Assembly (NCBI GenBank): GCA_037903475.1
Contig: JBAJFG010000096.1
Location: forward strand, 682,001 to 746,000
Length of the DNA: 64,000 bases
Direction: 5' to 3'
Source: Ancylostoma caninum
Lineage: Eukaryota > Nematoda > Chromadorea > Rhabditida > Ancylostomatidae
The notes below the pieces were generated by a model that did no database searches, was not told the origin of the DNA, and saw only the letters and a program-made list of their open reading frames with translations. Positions 36,918 to 47,565 of this stretch are shown here, in pieces. Position 1 is the first letter of the stretch. Each line of letters starts with the position of its first letter. A program made the position numbers and the translations under genes.

Positions 36918-37215
36918 TCCAGCTGTAAGGATTGCGCGCTCGTTTGTCGAACATCGTATACATCCATGAGTATGGATTTCTTGGTTGACGATACACATCA
37001 TCCGAGAAACGCAGGGTACGCTTATCCTAAAGTAGATGTGTACAGATATCTGAGAAAAACGGCAACTTCTACCTTATACTGGAGACAGCAATTCTCACTT
37101 TCTCCATAACCATCCAACTGTATGGGTTTCTTGCCCTCTTGCCTTGCTCGCTGAGCATCCAGGAGTAGGGATTTCGCGCTCGTTTCACTTTCATCCACGA
37201 GTACGGATTCCTGGC
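36918..37215. repeat. Short degenerate repeats of a CATCCA..GTA.GGAT motif
   Basis: CATCCAGCTGTAAGGATTGC, CATCCATGAGTATGGATTTC, CATCCAACTGTATGGGTTTC, CATCCAGGAGTAGGGATTTC and CATCCACGAGTACGGATTCC occur in order at uneven spacing. GCGCTCGTTT follows two of them. The ORFs at 36873-37109 and 37022-37249 overlap it and are probably not genes. Confidence 0.55.
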
Positions 37216-37313
37216 ATGCATCCCTGGAAATTGTACATTTGCGCAGCATCTAGATTTAACTCTAAAACATGACTTCTAGTAAGCCATCTCAATGAAAGCA
37301 CGTATACTTTGAA

Positions 37314-37442
37314 CGGCGCGTGCGGCGCAGTGGTAAGAGGCTCGCTACGCACGCACATGGTCGATGCCTCGACCCCGCCCGAGGCCAAACAAGCCCTCCA
37401 GTCGGTAAATTGGTACCAGGGGAGTCTGGGAGCATGAAGCAT
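37314..37442 (+). repeat. tRNA-derived SINE, 5' part
   Basis: The stretch shares GGCGCGTGCGGCGCAGTGGT and AAGAGGCTCGCTACGCACGC with the copy at 6205-6545. Its A box is intact and its B box is decayed (GATGCCTCGACCC). The body stops soon after GGTACCAGGGGAGTCTGGGA. Confidence 0.65.
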
Positions 37443-37574
37443 TTTCCTTTATTGTGAATGGTATTGGTACTATCCTGTGTAGCGAATAAACCATTGTACC
37501 GAGAACGAAAACCTTCAGGATCTGCTGATTTTTTTGCATTAACTCCCTTGTACGCCTCTCAGAGCAGAATCACG

Positions 37575-37937
37575 ATGGCTACATGGTTCAGAGGGAATTA
37601 TTATAGAACTAGCAGCCTACCTTGGCGTTATACGGTCACTCAGAGGAGAGCGGAAAAATTCCCTTGGAGCGAGAATCAAAAGTCAGGGGGGAACTGGAAC
37701 GAGGGTTATAAGCTTCAAGATGATTGAGCTAAGTAATTATTGACCAAATACGATTTTTTCGATGTATCTTCTTCTTATTCTCTACATTTTTTTCTAGCAG
37801 GAAAGAAAGATTTAGGGAAAGACTATGGCTGGGATTTTAAAGGATATACCAATCCCCCTACCCCACCCCCTTCCATTCCATCCACTCATGGAAAAGGGGG
37901 CATGAATTATTGCAGGAGACAGCTACATATCTCTTGA
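37575..37937 (+). CDS. Candidate two-exon Trp/Gly/Pro-rich peptide
   Basis: Exon 37575-37704 starts with MATWFRGNYY. It joins in phase 1, across an intron with a strong TTTTTTTCTAG acceptor, to 37798-37937, which carries KDYGWDFKGY and a Pro-rich TNPPTPPP segment. The product would be 89 residues. The donor (GAGG then GTTATA) is weak. The open frame extends upstream into the end of the SINE at 37314-37442, which argues for caution. Confidence 0.22.
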
Positions 37938-38350
37938 CATAAATGATCCCGTGATTTTGTTCATCCACATCGCTCCAATGGTTCCAAACAGATGATAACA
38001 AGAATGCGTCTTTAGAAAGAAATTTCCAAAATTGCTTCTCAGAATCGAGCGTTGCCGCTTTTTTTCGCCCAAGTCACAGCAATGTGGCAATTTCTAAAAC
38101 GTTTCTTTTTTTATTTTGAAGGGCATGTGCCAGGCGTGCCTTTGGTAAACACATGGTAACGGAGATGAAACGTGATTTGTGAAAGTTTTCCTATTCCTCC
38201 GGTGTAGTGAGCTAGTCACAAGTTCCAACGGTATTTGCCGACTCACAATTGTGCGCAAATCAAAGTACGTAGACATTCATTTTCGCAGAAAGCAAGTTCA
38301 CCAGGAACTTTGTTAGAGTGCAGTCCTAAAAACATGCATTATGCATTTCT

Positions 38351-39343
38351 TCACGATTTGGTTTGTGTAGGTGATGTTGGACTCGATTGTGCATAATTTC
38401 TCGCGAACAGCGTCGGCTCTACGTCGGAAATTGCGTGGCATGACTGAAAATTGGCACTAAACTGCCCAACCTCCACTCTTTTCTTCCGGTTGTTTGCTAT
38501 ATTTTGGGAGCATGAAGGATATCCACATTTCCAGTCAAGCAAATTTTCATTTTTTTGTACTGAAACATTTATATGCCATGTTTGCCAGGTTTCCACCCTG
38601 GTAACCTCAACTTTACTGTAGTGAAAGGAGTCTCCTGGTTACCCTTCCATACTGGGTTTAGCCTCGGCTTATCCCAGCTGACTCACAAGCTCAACACAAT
38701 TCAATAAAATGCTGAGAGGTGGCTCTAAATACGTACATACATATACAATATGTAACAACCATAAGTGAAACGAGTCATCCATCATTGTGAGCGGGTATAT
38801 AAATCATCGGAAATAGGTCTTTTAGTCATTATGTAATACATGAGAGTTTGTCCTATCTACCTTTTTTCACGGGAATACCAACCTCTTTATAAATTTTTCC
38901 CTGGTTTCGACTATAACTTCGTTCACTGTTAGCCGACATTGGCACTGTACTCCATAAGCGATAAAGCAGTTCATAGATTTCAAAGGAGATGAAGGGCTTA
39001 TAACGTCACATGACAAGTTATAGCCTTCAAACTGGAATTTGAGAAGAAAAAGCTGATTCCCTTCACTGTTCCCATTGCTTTTTTTCTATGTCAAGGAATT
39101 TCAAGCGTTTCCTACTTTTTTGTAAATAGACCTTGAAGTCTATCGAAGGTGGATTCACACTGTATGCTACTGCTTTTTGTTCAAAGATCAATAATTTTAC
39201 AAATTGTCATGATGCTTCTCACGTTTTTCTTCGGTGATATCCATTGAATTCTCATCCTCGTTAGTTCCCCTGATTTCGCTAACTACTTCGGCCGATATAG
39301 TATAGACTAGTAGAAGCACACAAAGAATTGATAATGGTGACAT
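38351..39343 (-). CDS. Putative secreted cysteine-containing protein, four exons, unrecognised family
   Basis: Read on the minus strand, exons 39223-39343, 39132-39169, 38883-39031 and 38351-38615 join in phases 1, 0 and 2 to give 190 residues. The start lies four bases after an acceptor (GTTACAG), the usual place for a spliced leader. Residues 1-18 are a typical signal peptide (MSPLSILCVLLL then YTISA). An acidic linker follows, then a region with seven cysteines including NLSCDV, MNCFI, VQCQC, WKCGYPSC and SCHAI. The mature protein ends in a Ser/Thr/Pro-rich tail. Acceptors are good (AAAAGCAG, ATTCCAG, CACTACAG); the third donor (GTTGGT) is weak, and reading through it would end the protein five residues later. 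No family is recognised. It is presumably exported from the cell. The model rests on splice consensus and phase only. Confidence 0.5.
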
Positions 39344-41260
39344 GAATCTGTAACGAAGATGTATACACGCACTGAAATCATCGATTAATCGGAACACTCC
39401 CACGCGAAAACGATTCTACGAGGCGCGAAAGATGATAGTTTTCGAAGGAATTTTTTAGAACTAGAAAGATCAACAAGTAATGCTAACCTCAGGCGTGGGA
39501 TGAGTGCAAGCCCTAAACACACCAGGCGAAGTGTAACAAGTTTGCCACTACGGAAACTATTTTCTGGCATGCAATGGAATCCCCTGAGAAAGCACGTTTA
39601 TGTGCAGGACTCCTCAGAGCATCCGAGAAAAGTTGCCCATTGTGCAGAGGCTTTTCATTAGTTTTTAAAAAGCATATTCAAAGTCATGGGCAAAGAAAAG
39701 AATTCCTGAGGAGTAAAGCTTGCCCGTAGATGAGAGAGCAAGGAAATTGGTGACTCTCTCAAACACCATGATAAATCTTCCACTGCATAGTTTTTGAGAA
39801 ATAAAGGCGAGAAATTACTTAGTTTTTGAAAAGCCTTAGGATTGGATAGCGGTCCGTAGAAGATCGAGCAAACCCTTGGGATTAAAGCGAGCTTTTTCGC
39901 ATGTGAGCGGAAGTCGTCAGGAAGAAGACTTGTGAAATTTGAAATATTGTGTTTGGTTGACAGCTGTAATGTTTTTATAGAGAACCTCAGAAATGAGCGT
40001 AGAAAAGAAAGTAAAAAGAAGCTGAGAGCCAGTAAATTAGGGTTCAACGATGGCCGCATATGGAGTTATCCGGAGCGGAACTTCCTCGCAAGTTTGGTGG
40101 AATAATCGGAGCTGCGAATACGTCTCTTGTAATCTTTGTCCGTGGTTAGTTACACAAAGTCATGCTGCTCCAGTCACCTGATCGAAGATCCAGAATGTGC
40201 TTCAACAGAATTTACTGTTAACATTTTTTAGAAAGAGAAAACCCTCATTGACACACAATTTTTCTTCAAGCGTTTCTGAGGGCAAGGAAAGCAGTTATCT
40301 GGTTAGACTTGATGGAGAAACTCCAAGCAGTTAGGAAGAATGCAGGTGAATACACTATCTATACCAAATAGCAACGAAGGCTTCGCAAGAGAAGCGAAGT
40401 CAAGTCAGAAGTCTTTTAGTCGATTGCGCCCAGCAACGAAAGCATGGATTACTAAATGGCAGAAAGGAACTCGCTAGTAATCCCTGTAATAACGGACGAA
40501 AACTTTCATAAAAAGAGCTTTCCGACTAAGCACAACTTTTCTGGATTCAATCATGAAACCTAAAAAAAAGAATTTTGCTTCAATTTTCGAAAGCACTGCG
40601 ATTCCATAATTAGCAAGGCAGCGCTACCTTACCTAAAACATTCTCTTGGAACGAGAATGATGTGACGTTTTCTGCACTAAGGTGCAAGCATGTGGAACAT
40701 ATGTGCTTGTTTTTGAAGCAGATATATGTAGAACTGGTACGAATGAACCACTGAACTTCCGACAAAGGTAGCAACGAACAAACAACGGGCGTATCTTGAA
40801 CGAAAGCCGGACCGCTACTAACTCATTCTCCCCTCCCCATGCCCTTTTGAAGGCGACGTGTGGCATCACAAAGGACAACTGTCCCCACACAAATCCTTTT
40901 CTTAACCTCTACTTCATTTCTTCCCATCAAGTTCACTTACAGTTTTTAGCTCTTACCAAGGATGTGCGTAAATATAGAACGATAACATTCAAAATACGCC
41001 TCTTCTATTTTACCCTATCTACTAAGCAGCAGTTCAGGAAACCCGCTCATGTTTACGACTTTTCGACGATGGTCCCACATCCGAGACACAACACATTGAT
41101 GATTTTCACGCGCACAGTGTGAAGACTCACACAATGAGGGAAACAAAGGCGTGTTTCGTGGTGAGAATGAAGCAGAGGATTGAGAATCTCTTTCAGTAAT
41201 TCGACAAGAACTGCAAGTGACCCTGGCAAATGTGCGATGGACTGCAGCTTGAACAGCGTT
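39344..41260. other. No supported gene
   Basis: A 133-codon minus ORF (39658-40059) starts with a hydrophobic leucine-rich stretch but is otherwise unconvincing. A 45-codon plus frame starting at ATG 40050 carries CEYVSCNLCPW and might be an exon. Neither has good splice context. Confidence 0.35.
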
Positions 41261-41422
41261 GAGTGCCTAGCAACATCTCCACCAATTTGCTGCCATCCTC
41301 CCCTCAATTGCTGCTCAAGCTTTCCACCTTTTGGCAGCAATTGACGAGGGGGGTTACAATCGAGGGGAGGACGGGGGGGGGGGCGAAAGCAACTAGGAGG
41401 GATGTTGCTAGGATTTGCACTC
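41261..41422. mobile_element. Short inverted-repeat element
   Basis: GAGTGCCTAGCAACATC at the left is inverted at the right as GATGTTGCTAGG followed by TTGCACTC, an imperfect match. The interior has its own CAATTGCTGC/GCAGCAATTG inverse and a poly-G run. Non-coding. Confidence 0.45.
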
Positions 41423-42299
41423 CACGTGGTACGCTGATCGGGTTGAGTTTCCGCTGCACAGTTATCAATGGGCTCACAAGAATACATGAAACTGCAGCAT
41501 TTCCACTTCACGCAGTGTACTTTGCCATTCGTTTGCGTAATTCATGCATTGAGGTCCAGTTTTTCTTCAGTTTTGTTCATTTCAGTGATTAGTCTGGAGC
41601 CCACTTGAAAAAATCTCGGCATGCTAACGTGATTTTTGAATACTACATAGAATCATCTTGCCAAACATCCACTATACGGCTTTGTAAAAGCTCTCCATCA
41701 AATAGGAGAATGTAAATAGGTGTACAACCTCTTAATGGGCAGACGCTTGCCTTCTACAAGTCAGGAAGAACAACCCGTTCTTTTTTTCCTGATATAAGCA
41801 TGGGAAGGAAACAGCTTAAAGGCGGAGTACCAAACATTTCCACTTTCTATGAGATTTTAGAAACGATCTACATACATTCGTGTGAAAAGGGAACAAGAAT
41901 GACTACAAGCCTTTGTAGAAGAACTGTATCCGTTTAGACTAGAAGTCTCTCCACGCTTCAAACGTCATCTCTCGTCTACTAAGGTGAAGTCAATATTAAT
42001 ATGGATCACAAACAAATGTCAGATCGAATGAGAGGTGATTGCAAACTCGATATCAAACTGAATTTTTCACCGCAAACAGTAAGCGTCAATGCAGCCGACG
42101 AGGATCTGAGCGTGGACAGCGCGTCCGCACTGCGGGCTGGAATCGCTGCCGTCGTAACTAGACATATCCACGTCTAGTGGTTCCTTTATAACGGTTCCAA
42201 AGTGGTTTGTGAACGACTTCCGCAAAACAATACTAAGCATCGCTACGATTAGTTATCACGCCACCACAAGGTAATGATTCTATTATAGGTCGCACTCCT

Positions 42300-42796
42300 A
42301 TGGGAGCTGAAGCTCGGAAATTCTCCTGCTCCAATGAGACTCAGTGGATAGCCCTATTTTTCAAAAAAAAAATTGATGAGGTGGGTAGAATCGTGTATCA
42401 GCCTATTTTGAATTTACTATTACCGTTTTTCAATAAACGTTTTCGATCACTTTTATCCGTGTCCGCAAAGTGGCGAACACCCGCTTTTATTCCCTCTATG
42501 CCGCCCTCCCCGTCCTACCTACCATTTTGTGCACGCGACTGCTCACCTAAACTAATAGTCATGGAAATTTTTGCTCCTGAAGTAAAATGAAGCTTATGCA
42601 ATAACTCGTATTTGTTACGTTTCTGCCTGAGGGACAAAAGCAGCCATGTTTTCTGCGCAGTTTCGGTGGAAGTGAGCTAAAACTCGGCGGAAAAGTGCGG
42701 GCCATTGACAGCAATCCTCGTAGCAGGATCGTTCGTGGCAACTTTATTGTAATCCAAGACAACCAAGGGAACATTTTTGCAACGATGCAAGGATGA
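42300..42796 (+). CDS. Candidate two-exon protein, unrecognised
   Basis: The ATG lies 11 bases after CTATTATAG, a plausible leader acceptor. Exon 1, 42300-42581, ends at a GTAAAA donor after FAPE. Exon 2, 42644-42796, starts after AAAAGCAG, stays in phase 0 and ends at TGA, giving 144 residues. The second exon has a balanced, globular-looking composition (FGGSELKLGGK, then IVRGNFIVIQDN) and is open for 62 codons unspliced. Without the splice, exon 1 would end two codons after the donor. I do not recognise it. Overlapping frames downstream also look open, so the evidence is modest. Confidence 0.3.
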
Positions 42797-43336
42797 AGCA
42801 CAAATGGAATCAGAACAAATACAAGATAAACAAGATAATTTGTTTAGAAGACATCTGAACGGCAGGCTTTATAACCCTGAAATCTGCTACCTCACGTGAT
42901 CAGCTCTTCTGCACACACACAAACACCCGTGGTAGAGTTTAGTTTATCTGGAAAAATTGCGTCTGTGTTGGCGTTGATGATAAATCAGGTGGCGCACGTG
43001 GCATTGTAATACACGTCATAGAAATAGGACAACTCGTCCAGAATAAATGACGTGGTAAACAAATCTTCTCAGCAGCTATCCCGTGGAATTGCATTGCAAG
43101 TAAGCTATCTAAGATTTCTAAAAAGCTAACAGATAATCAACATCTCATTGGTATCTTCAGCTTTTCGCAAAAGCGCTTTTGGTGATAGATAACGGTTCAT
43201 CACACCTATAGATAACGCTAGAGGCGTGTACTAGTCTTGTATGTGATTAGTCCGAAAGAAAGAGCAATCTTAATAAAATGTCTCTGCTTGGGTCCAAATT
43301 GCTGTTCGAAAGATTTTGGCGAAAACAGAGGCATAA

Positions 43337-43752
43337 AGGCAGTGTGTCACCTCGTTTTCGTGTCTGAGCTTTTACCAGATTCTGAATCTACTCGACACAC
43401 TGAATCCAACGATATGCCTAAAATGTTACAGAAAGGTCTTTAAACCCTTCCTTTAAACGTTTTTCGGGACGGAGTTTGTAACAGTTTGTCGAGCCGAGTG
43501 GACGCGTGAAGCCGTTGATCTCATCGATCGGACACGTCTAGACGTGTTGGCCAACGCTGCAGACGTGGCGGGCAGCCAGCACATTCACGGACCGCTCCGC
43601 CCAAGTGGTGCGTGAACTGCACTTTCGGACCCTCCAAAAACGGGTTTTCGTCATTTTTATGAACTTTGACGTACATCTTCGGAATTACCGTGACGAGGAG
43701 GTCTAGAGTCTATTGGTATTTTCAGCCTACGAAACGAGGTGACACACTGCCT
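43337..43752. mobile_element. MITE (416 bp) with ATAA direct flanks
   Basis: AGGCAGTGTGTCACCTCGTT at 43337 is inverted at the right end (AACGAGGTGACACACTGCCT). ATAA stands on both sides, a likely 4-bp target duplication. Inside is the 16-base palindrome ACACGTCTAGACGTGT. Non-coding. Confidence 0.65.
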
Positions 43753-45979
43753 ATAATGTTTAATGAATTTGACCAGTAACAACTGCTAAACTTTTCAAGA
43801 GTCACATTAGGCTTCACAACCAGTGATATTTCACGGGTGCAGAAATACGAAAGAAAGCATTCTTATAAATTCCTTTTGAACAGCTATAGAAAAAATTCAA
43901 GGCAAAGGCGTACACTATCACCACGCTTGTATGCAGATGAGATATTTTGGAAAGAGAAGTGTCAAAGATGGATGAGCGGCACTCATGGGAATGCCCCGGT
44001 TAAGGATGCGCCACTCAAATATCAATGAAGATGAGGTGAGGTGCAGAAAGAAGTGAATATTATAAGGATGCTGGTTCATTTACTAGGGTGGGAAGAAAGT
44101 AATGTAAGGAAATTCATGGCATCCTGAGTTCCTGTTACAGATGCTTCGATTAGACTTCGCGTAGTGATTTACTGCAGTATCGTCAAAGTCATTGCAGCGT
44201 GGCTACTAGGAGGCCTGAGCGCCTCCGTTTTCGGCAGACATGCATGTGCTCAAATGTGAAAAGGTGCACTCACATCAGCCCCATCGTGAGTTGTGCGGCA
44301 TCTCAGCATGCAAGTACTCGCTTCAAGGCTGAAGACGTGTACTTGTATGAGCAGCTACTCACGTATGTCCCAAAGCAAAAGGAATGTTGTGATTTGTGTT
44401 GCTTCCTGAGACATGGCAGTCACGGCTACTTCCTATGCGCCGCAGGTCCAGTAACCGGCCATCATATTCATAAAAAATACACGCTTTTGAAATTCTTTGG
44501 AACAGTACTTGCGTAGTCCTTATCGAAGTTTAACATTGAGTCAAAACGAACACATGGTAACGAAGTTGATAAAACTAAAGCTGCCATGGAAACTACCCTC
44601 AATATTCGCTATTTGAAAGCACAAAAAAATCTAGAGACCAGTTCTCGTTCCCCAGAAGACAGAATTTTTGCTTGAAGAAAATTGATGATTTTGGAGTGTA
44701 GAAGGGTTTTGCACATACGTGAGCTACATGGAATTACAAAAAAATCTATTCCAAAAGCCTTGGCTACCACTTGGTTTGATCTCGACGACGTGTAACAGTG
44801 GTGAAAAATACGGATAATATGTAATGTACATAGTGTTATTGTAGATACATTCGACATTTCACGAAAATTGCACAAATTTTCTCTTATCTTGACGATGAAC
44901 CGGAATCCGTTCTCGCATGCCTAAAGCATTCATTTGTAGTGTTTTGAGAGCAATCAAAATCACGGCACTGTCCATTTTTTTCTTGGATCCAGATTACTTC
45001 CGGTAATTGAATTGTCTAGATATTTCGAGTACATTTCGAGTAGAACTCGAAAGGGTTTCTGTAGAGATTCACTCAAAATTTCCACGCTATAGGCCCTCCA
45101 GTAATTCCAAGTGATAGACGTTCAATGTAGGAAGTGATGACTTCTACTCGGAAAATCTGTTCTTTTGATTTCTATTCAAAATTATTCAGGATCTACCTGA
45201 ACTTTTTCTTCTGGTTCTAAGGCTTCATTGGTGCAGCTCATTAAAATAAATGCAACAACAACTCTTTATCATGCAAATCCGTCAAAGAAGTGGGTTCCGT
45301 CGTTTGCGGAATTTTACTATTTGAGCTTTCAAATGTTCCACAGTCTTTGATTCAATGTGGCCTAAGGACAAATTAAAGGCTGAGTTCCAGTTCAGGGACT
45401 TCGCTCAACTTGCTGTGTTACGCTTCTCAGCATAGATTGATATACCGAATGGACACGGTATTCGTGTTCATCACCTCAGTGAACTCCCTCCACCACCTGA
45501 ACAAAATTCCAGCTAACATTTTTCAAAAAGTCTATAGATCCAATAATGTGGAGTAATACCGATTACCTTCCCCACTACGTTGTCTTCAACGGAGTACTAG
45601 AAGTTTTGCCAGGTGACAGTCGCTCCAAAGAATACGTCAGACTTGGTTGGAGACATTCGGCTTCTCAAGAACTAATATCGGTGCTATAATTAAAGACGCT
45701 GCGACTGACACATGGAAAAAAGCGACTTAAATAAGGGGCGGATACGTGGCAGGCGTAAAATTGCGCGTTTATTTACTGGCTGAAGAAGTGAGAGCAGAGA
45801 AGCGAGAAGTAACTACGCGCTGGTGAACGAAAACACATTTTCACGCGATTACGGAAGAAAGAAATTATGATTCAAGTTTTTTGAACAAGTACGAAAGTGA
45901 GGACTGCGACAGCAAGAAAGCCAATGAGATGAGAAATTATTCATTTGGTGTGAGAACGCTGATGTGTTTACTGTAAATA
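43753..45979. other. No supported gene
   Basis: A 105-codon ORF at 44199-44516 is unrecognised. A 47-codon frame starting at ATG 45547 reads NTDYLPHYVVFNG, faintly like the YLPHH segment of BEL/Pao polyproteins, but no other such motif is near. Confidence 0.35.
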
Positions 45980-47207
45980 TCAGGCTGTTGCGAAAATAAT
46001 TGCCTGCCCACTTTGTGCAACTCTCTTGTAGAGCTTTCCTTCCTCTTTCAAATGCTGCTTAGACATTCTGGATAGCTTCTCCATGAGGATTTCTACGAAA
46101 TCGCGAACAAATGATGAGCTGGCGAGATTTTCGGGTGATTAACTTCAAACTCGAACAATCTTAATCGGAGGTATGCCTCAATCTTGCGTTTGTTTTGGCT
46201 TGAAATTGCCTTCCCAATGGGACGTGAGCTAAAGGTTGGCGAAGTCCTATTTCTACGATTTTAAACTCAAATAAAACCATGGTCGTGGTCGCGGGGTGTC
46301 GCTGCACGATTAGGCGTTGAGGACAGTCGTATAACCTGAACCGGATCTTACCATTGTATGATGAGAGAATGGGTGGACACTCACTATACTACAGTTTAAC
46401 TGCATCTGACTGTAAGCAACAGGATGCGAAAAGTGCGGACGTGAACAACCCACGATCTGACTGATGACTAACGTCTTATCTAGCGTGACATCTTTTCTAA
46501 CTCAATTTTTTCGTCTCAAAACGAATGATTTCTAGAACACATAATTACTGTGCATAAAGCTTGGTTTCTGTACGATAAAAAGAAATGCGAATGGGTATGG
46601 GCGGAGACGACTTCTCATTTCTAATTTTTCCCAAACCAGATCTTCTCTCTAGGGAGGTTGTGTCAGGAATTTAGTGGTGCTGTAAGGGTATGATTGACTG
46701 TACGCTTTTCCAACCTAGTCAAACGTTGACAGTAGATTCCTAGCATTGTAACACCGAGTTGAAATCAGCAAATCTGCTATAGATGTAGTAGGCAGTGGTG
46801 AACAAGAGCTGGTTTTCCCCTGCTCCAGGGTAGCGTTAAGCCACACGTTGCAAAAGTCACCCGGCAAAAACTGATGCAGTAAACGCATCGAGGTTCTCAC
46901 TCAATTTCCTTGTTCCCCAGACCATTCCTATTGTATATGGTTTTTCCGAGCTCCAGATACAATCCTGCGACAGCAGCAGATTGATGATCTGAAGCATGCT
47001 GAAACTGCCTTCCAAAAGTTTGCGAATTCTTGTGATCTCATTTTTTGTTGTAGAGGCGTACAAACCCAGCCATATTGTCTTGGAGGATCTTGCAGGATCT
47101 ACTGAATCGAACGGTTATTACAGTGATGAAAAAAGTGGCGTTTAAGCCTAGTTAGAACACTTTGAACTGAAGGGCCCATTTCGGCAATTGATTTCGCAAC
47201 AAGCTAA
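45980..47207 (-). mobile_element. Mariner-type element, full length, copy 2 (inverted)
   Basis: The 1228-base element is bounded by TCAGGCTGTTGCGAAAATAA and the inverse of TTAGCTTGTTGCGAAATCAA, with TA on both sides. Its interior matches copy 1 in reverse orientation, for example around 46260-46400 and 46600-46800. A helix-like N-terminal ORF on the minus strand (about 46857-47063, with TRIRKLLEG) is broken soon after. Inactive. Confidence 0.75.
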
Positions 47208-47277
47208 TAAGTAAGGAGGAAAGAGTAAATCACTAAAGATTCTTCTTAATAGCCAAATAAAAATCGAACAGAAGAAA

Positions 47278-47344
47278 ATTCACTCTTTTCGTCCATTCCA
47301 TCCTTTCAATGAATGAAAGGATGGAATGGACGAAAAGAGTGAAT
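47278..47344. repeat. Perfect 31-bp hairpin beside a tetranucleotide array
   Basis: Positions 47278-47308 are the exact inverse of 47314-47344, with the 5-base loop ATGAA. The right arm runs straight into the GAAT array. Such a structure can form a cruciform or stall replication. Confidence 0.85.
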
Positions 47345-47565
47345 GAATGAATGAATGAATGAATGAATGAATGGATGGATGAGTGGGTGAATGAATGAGT
47401 GAATGAATGAATGAATGAATGAATGAATGAATGAATGAATGAGTGGGTGAATGAATGAGTGAATGAATGAATGAATGAATGAATGAATGAATGAATGATT
47501 GAATGAATGAATGAGTGAGTGAGTGAATGAATAAATGAATGGAATGGAATGGAATGAATGAATGC
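47341..47565. repeat. Interrupted (GAAT)n tetranucleotide array
   Basis: About 225 bases of GAATGAATG units are interrupted by GAGTGGGTG, GGATGGAT and GAGTGAGT variants. On the minus strand it is open in more than one frame as Phe-Ile-His-Ser repeats, which is why long ORFs are computed at 47233-47898 and 47306-47575. These are not genes. Confidence 0.9.

Noticed and set aside
39658..40059. 133-codon ORF starting with a leucine-rich hydrophobic stretch
   Set aside because: The hydrophobic start resembles a signal peptide, but there is no acceptor before it, and composition is Leu/Ser/Phe-heavy as expected for the complement of purine-rich DNA.
45540..45695. YLPHYVVFNG segment recalling BEL/Pao polyproteins
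   Set aside because: No other reverse transcriptase, integrase or protease motif and no LTRs nearby.
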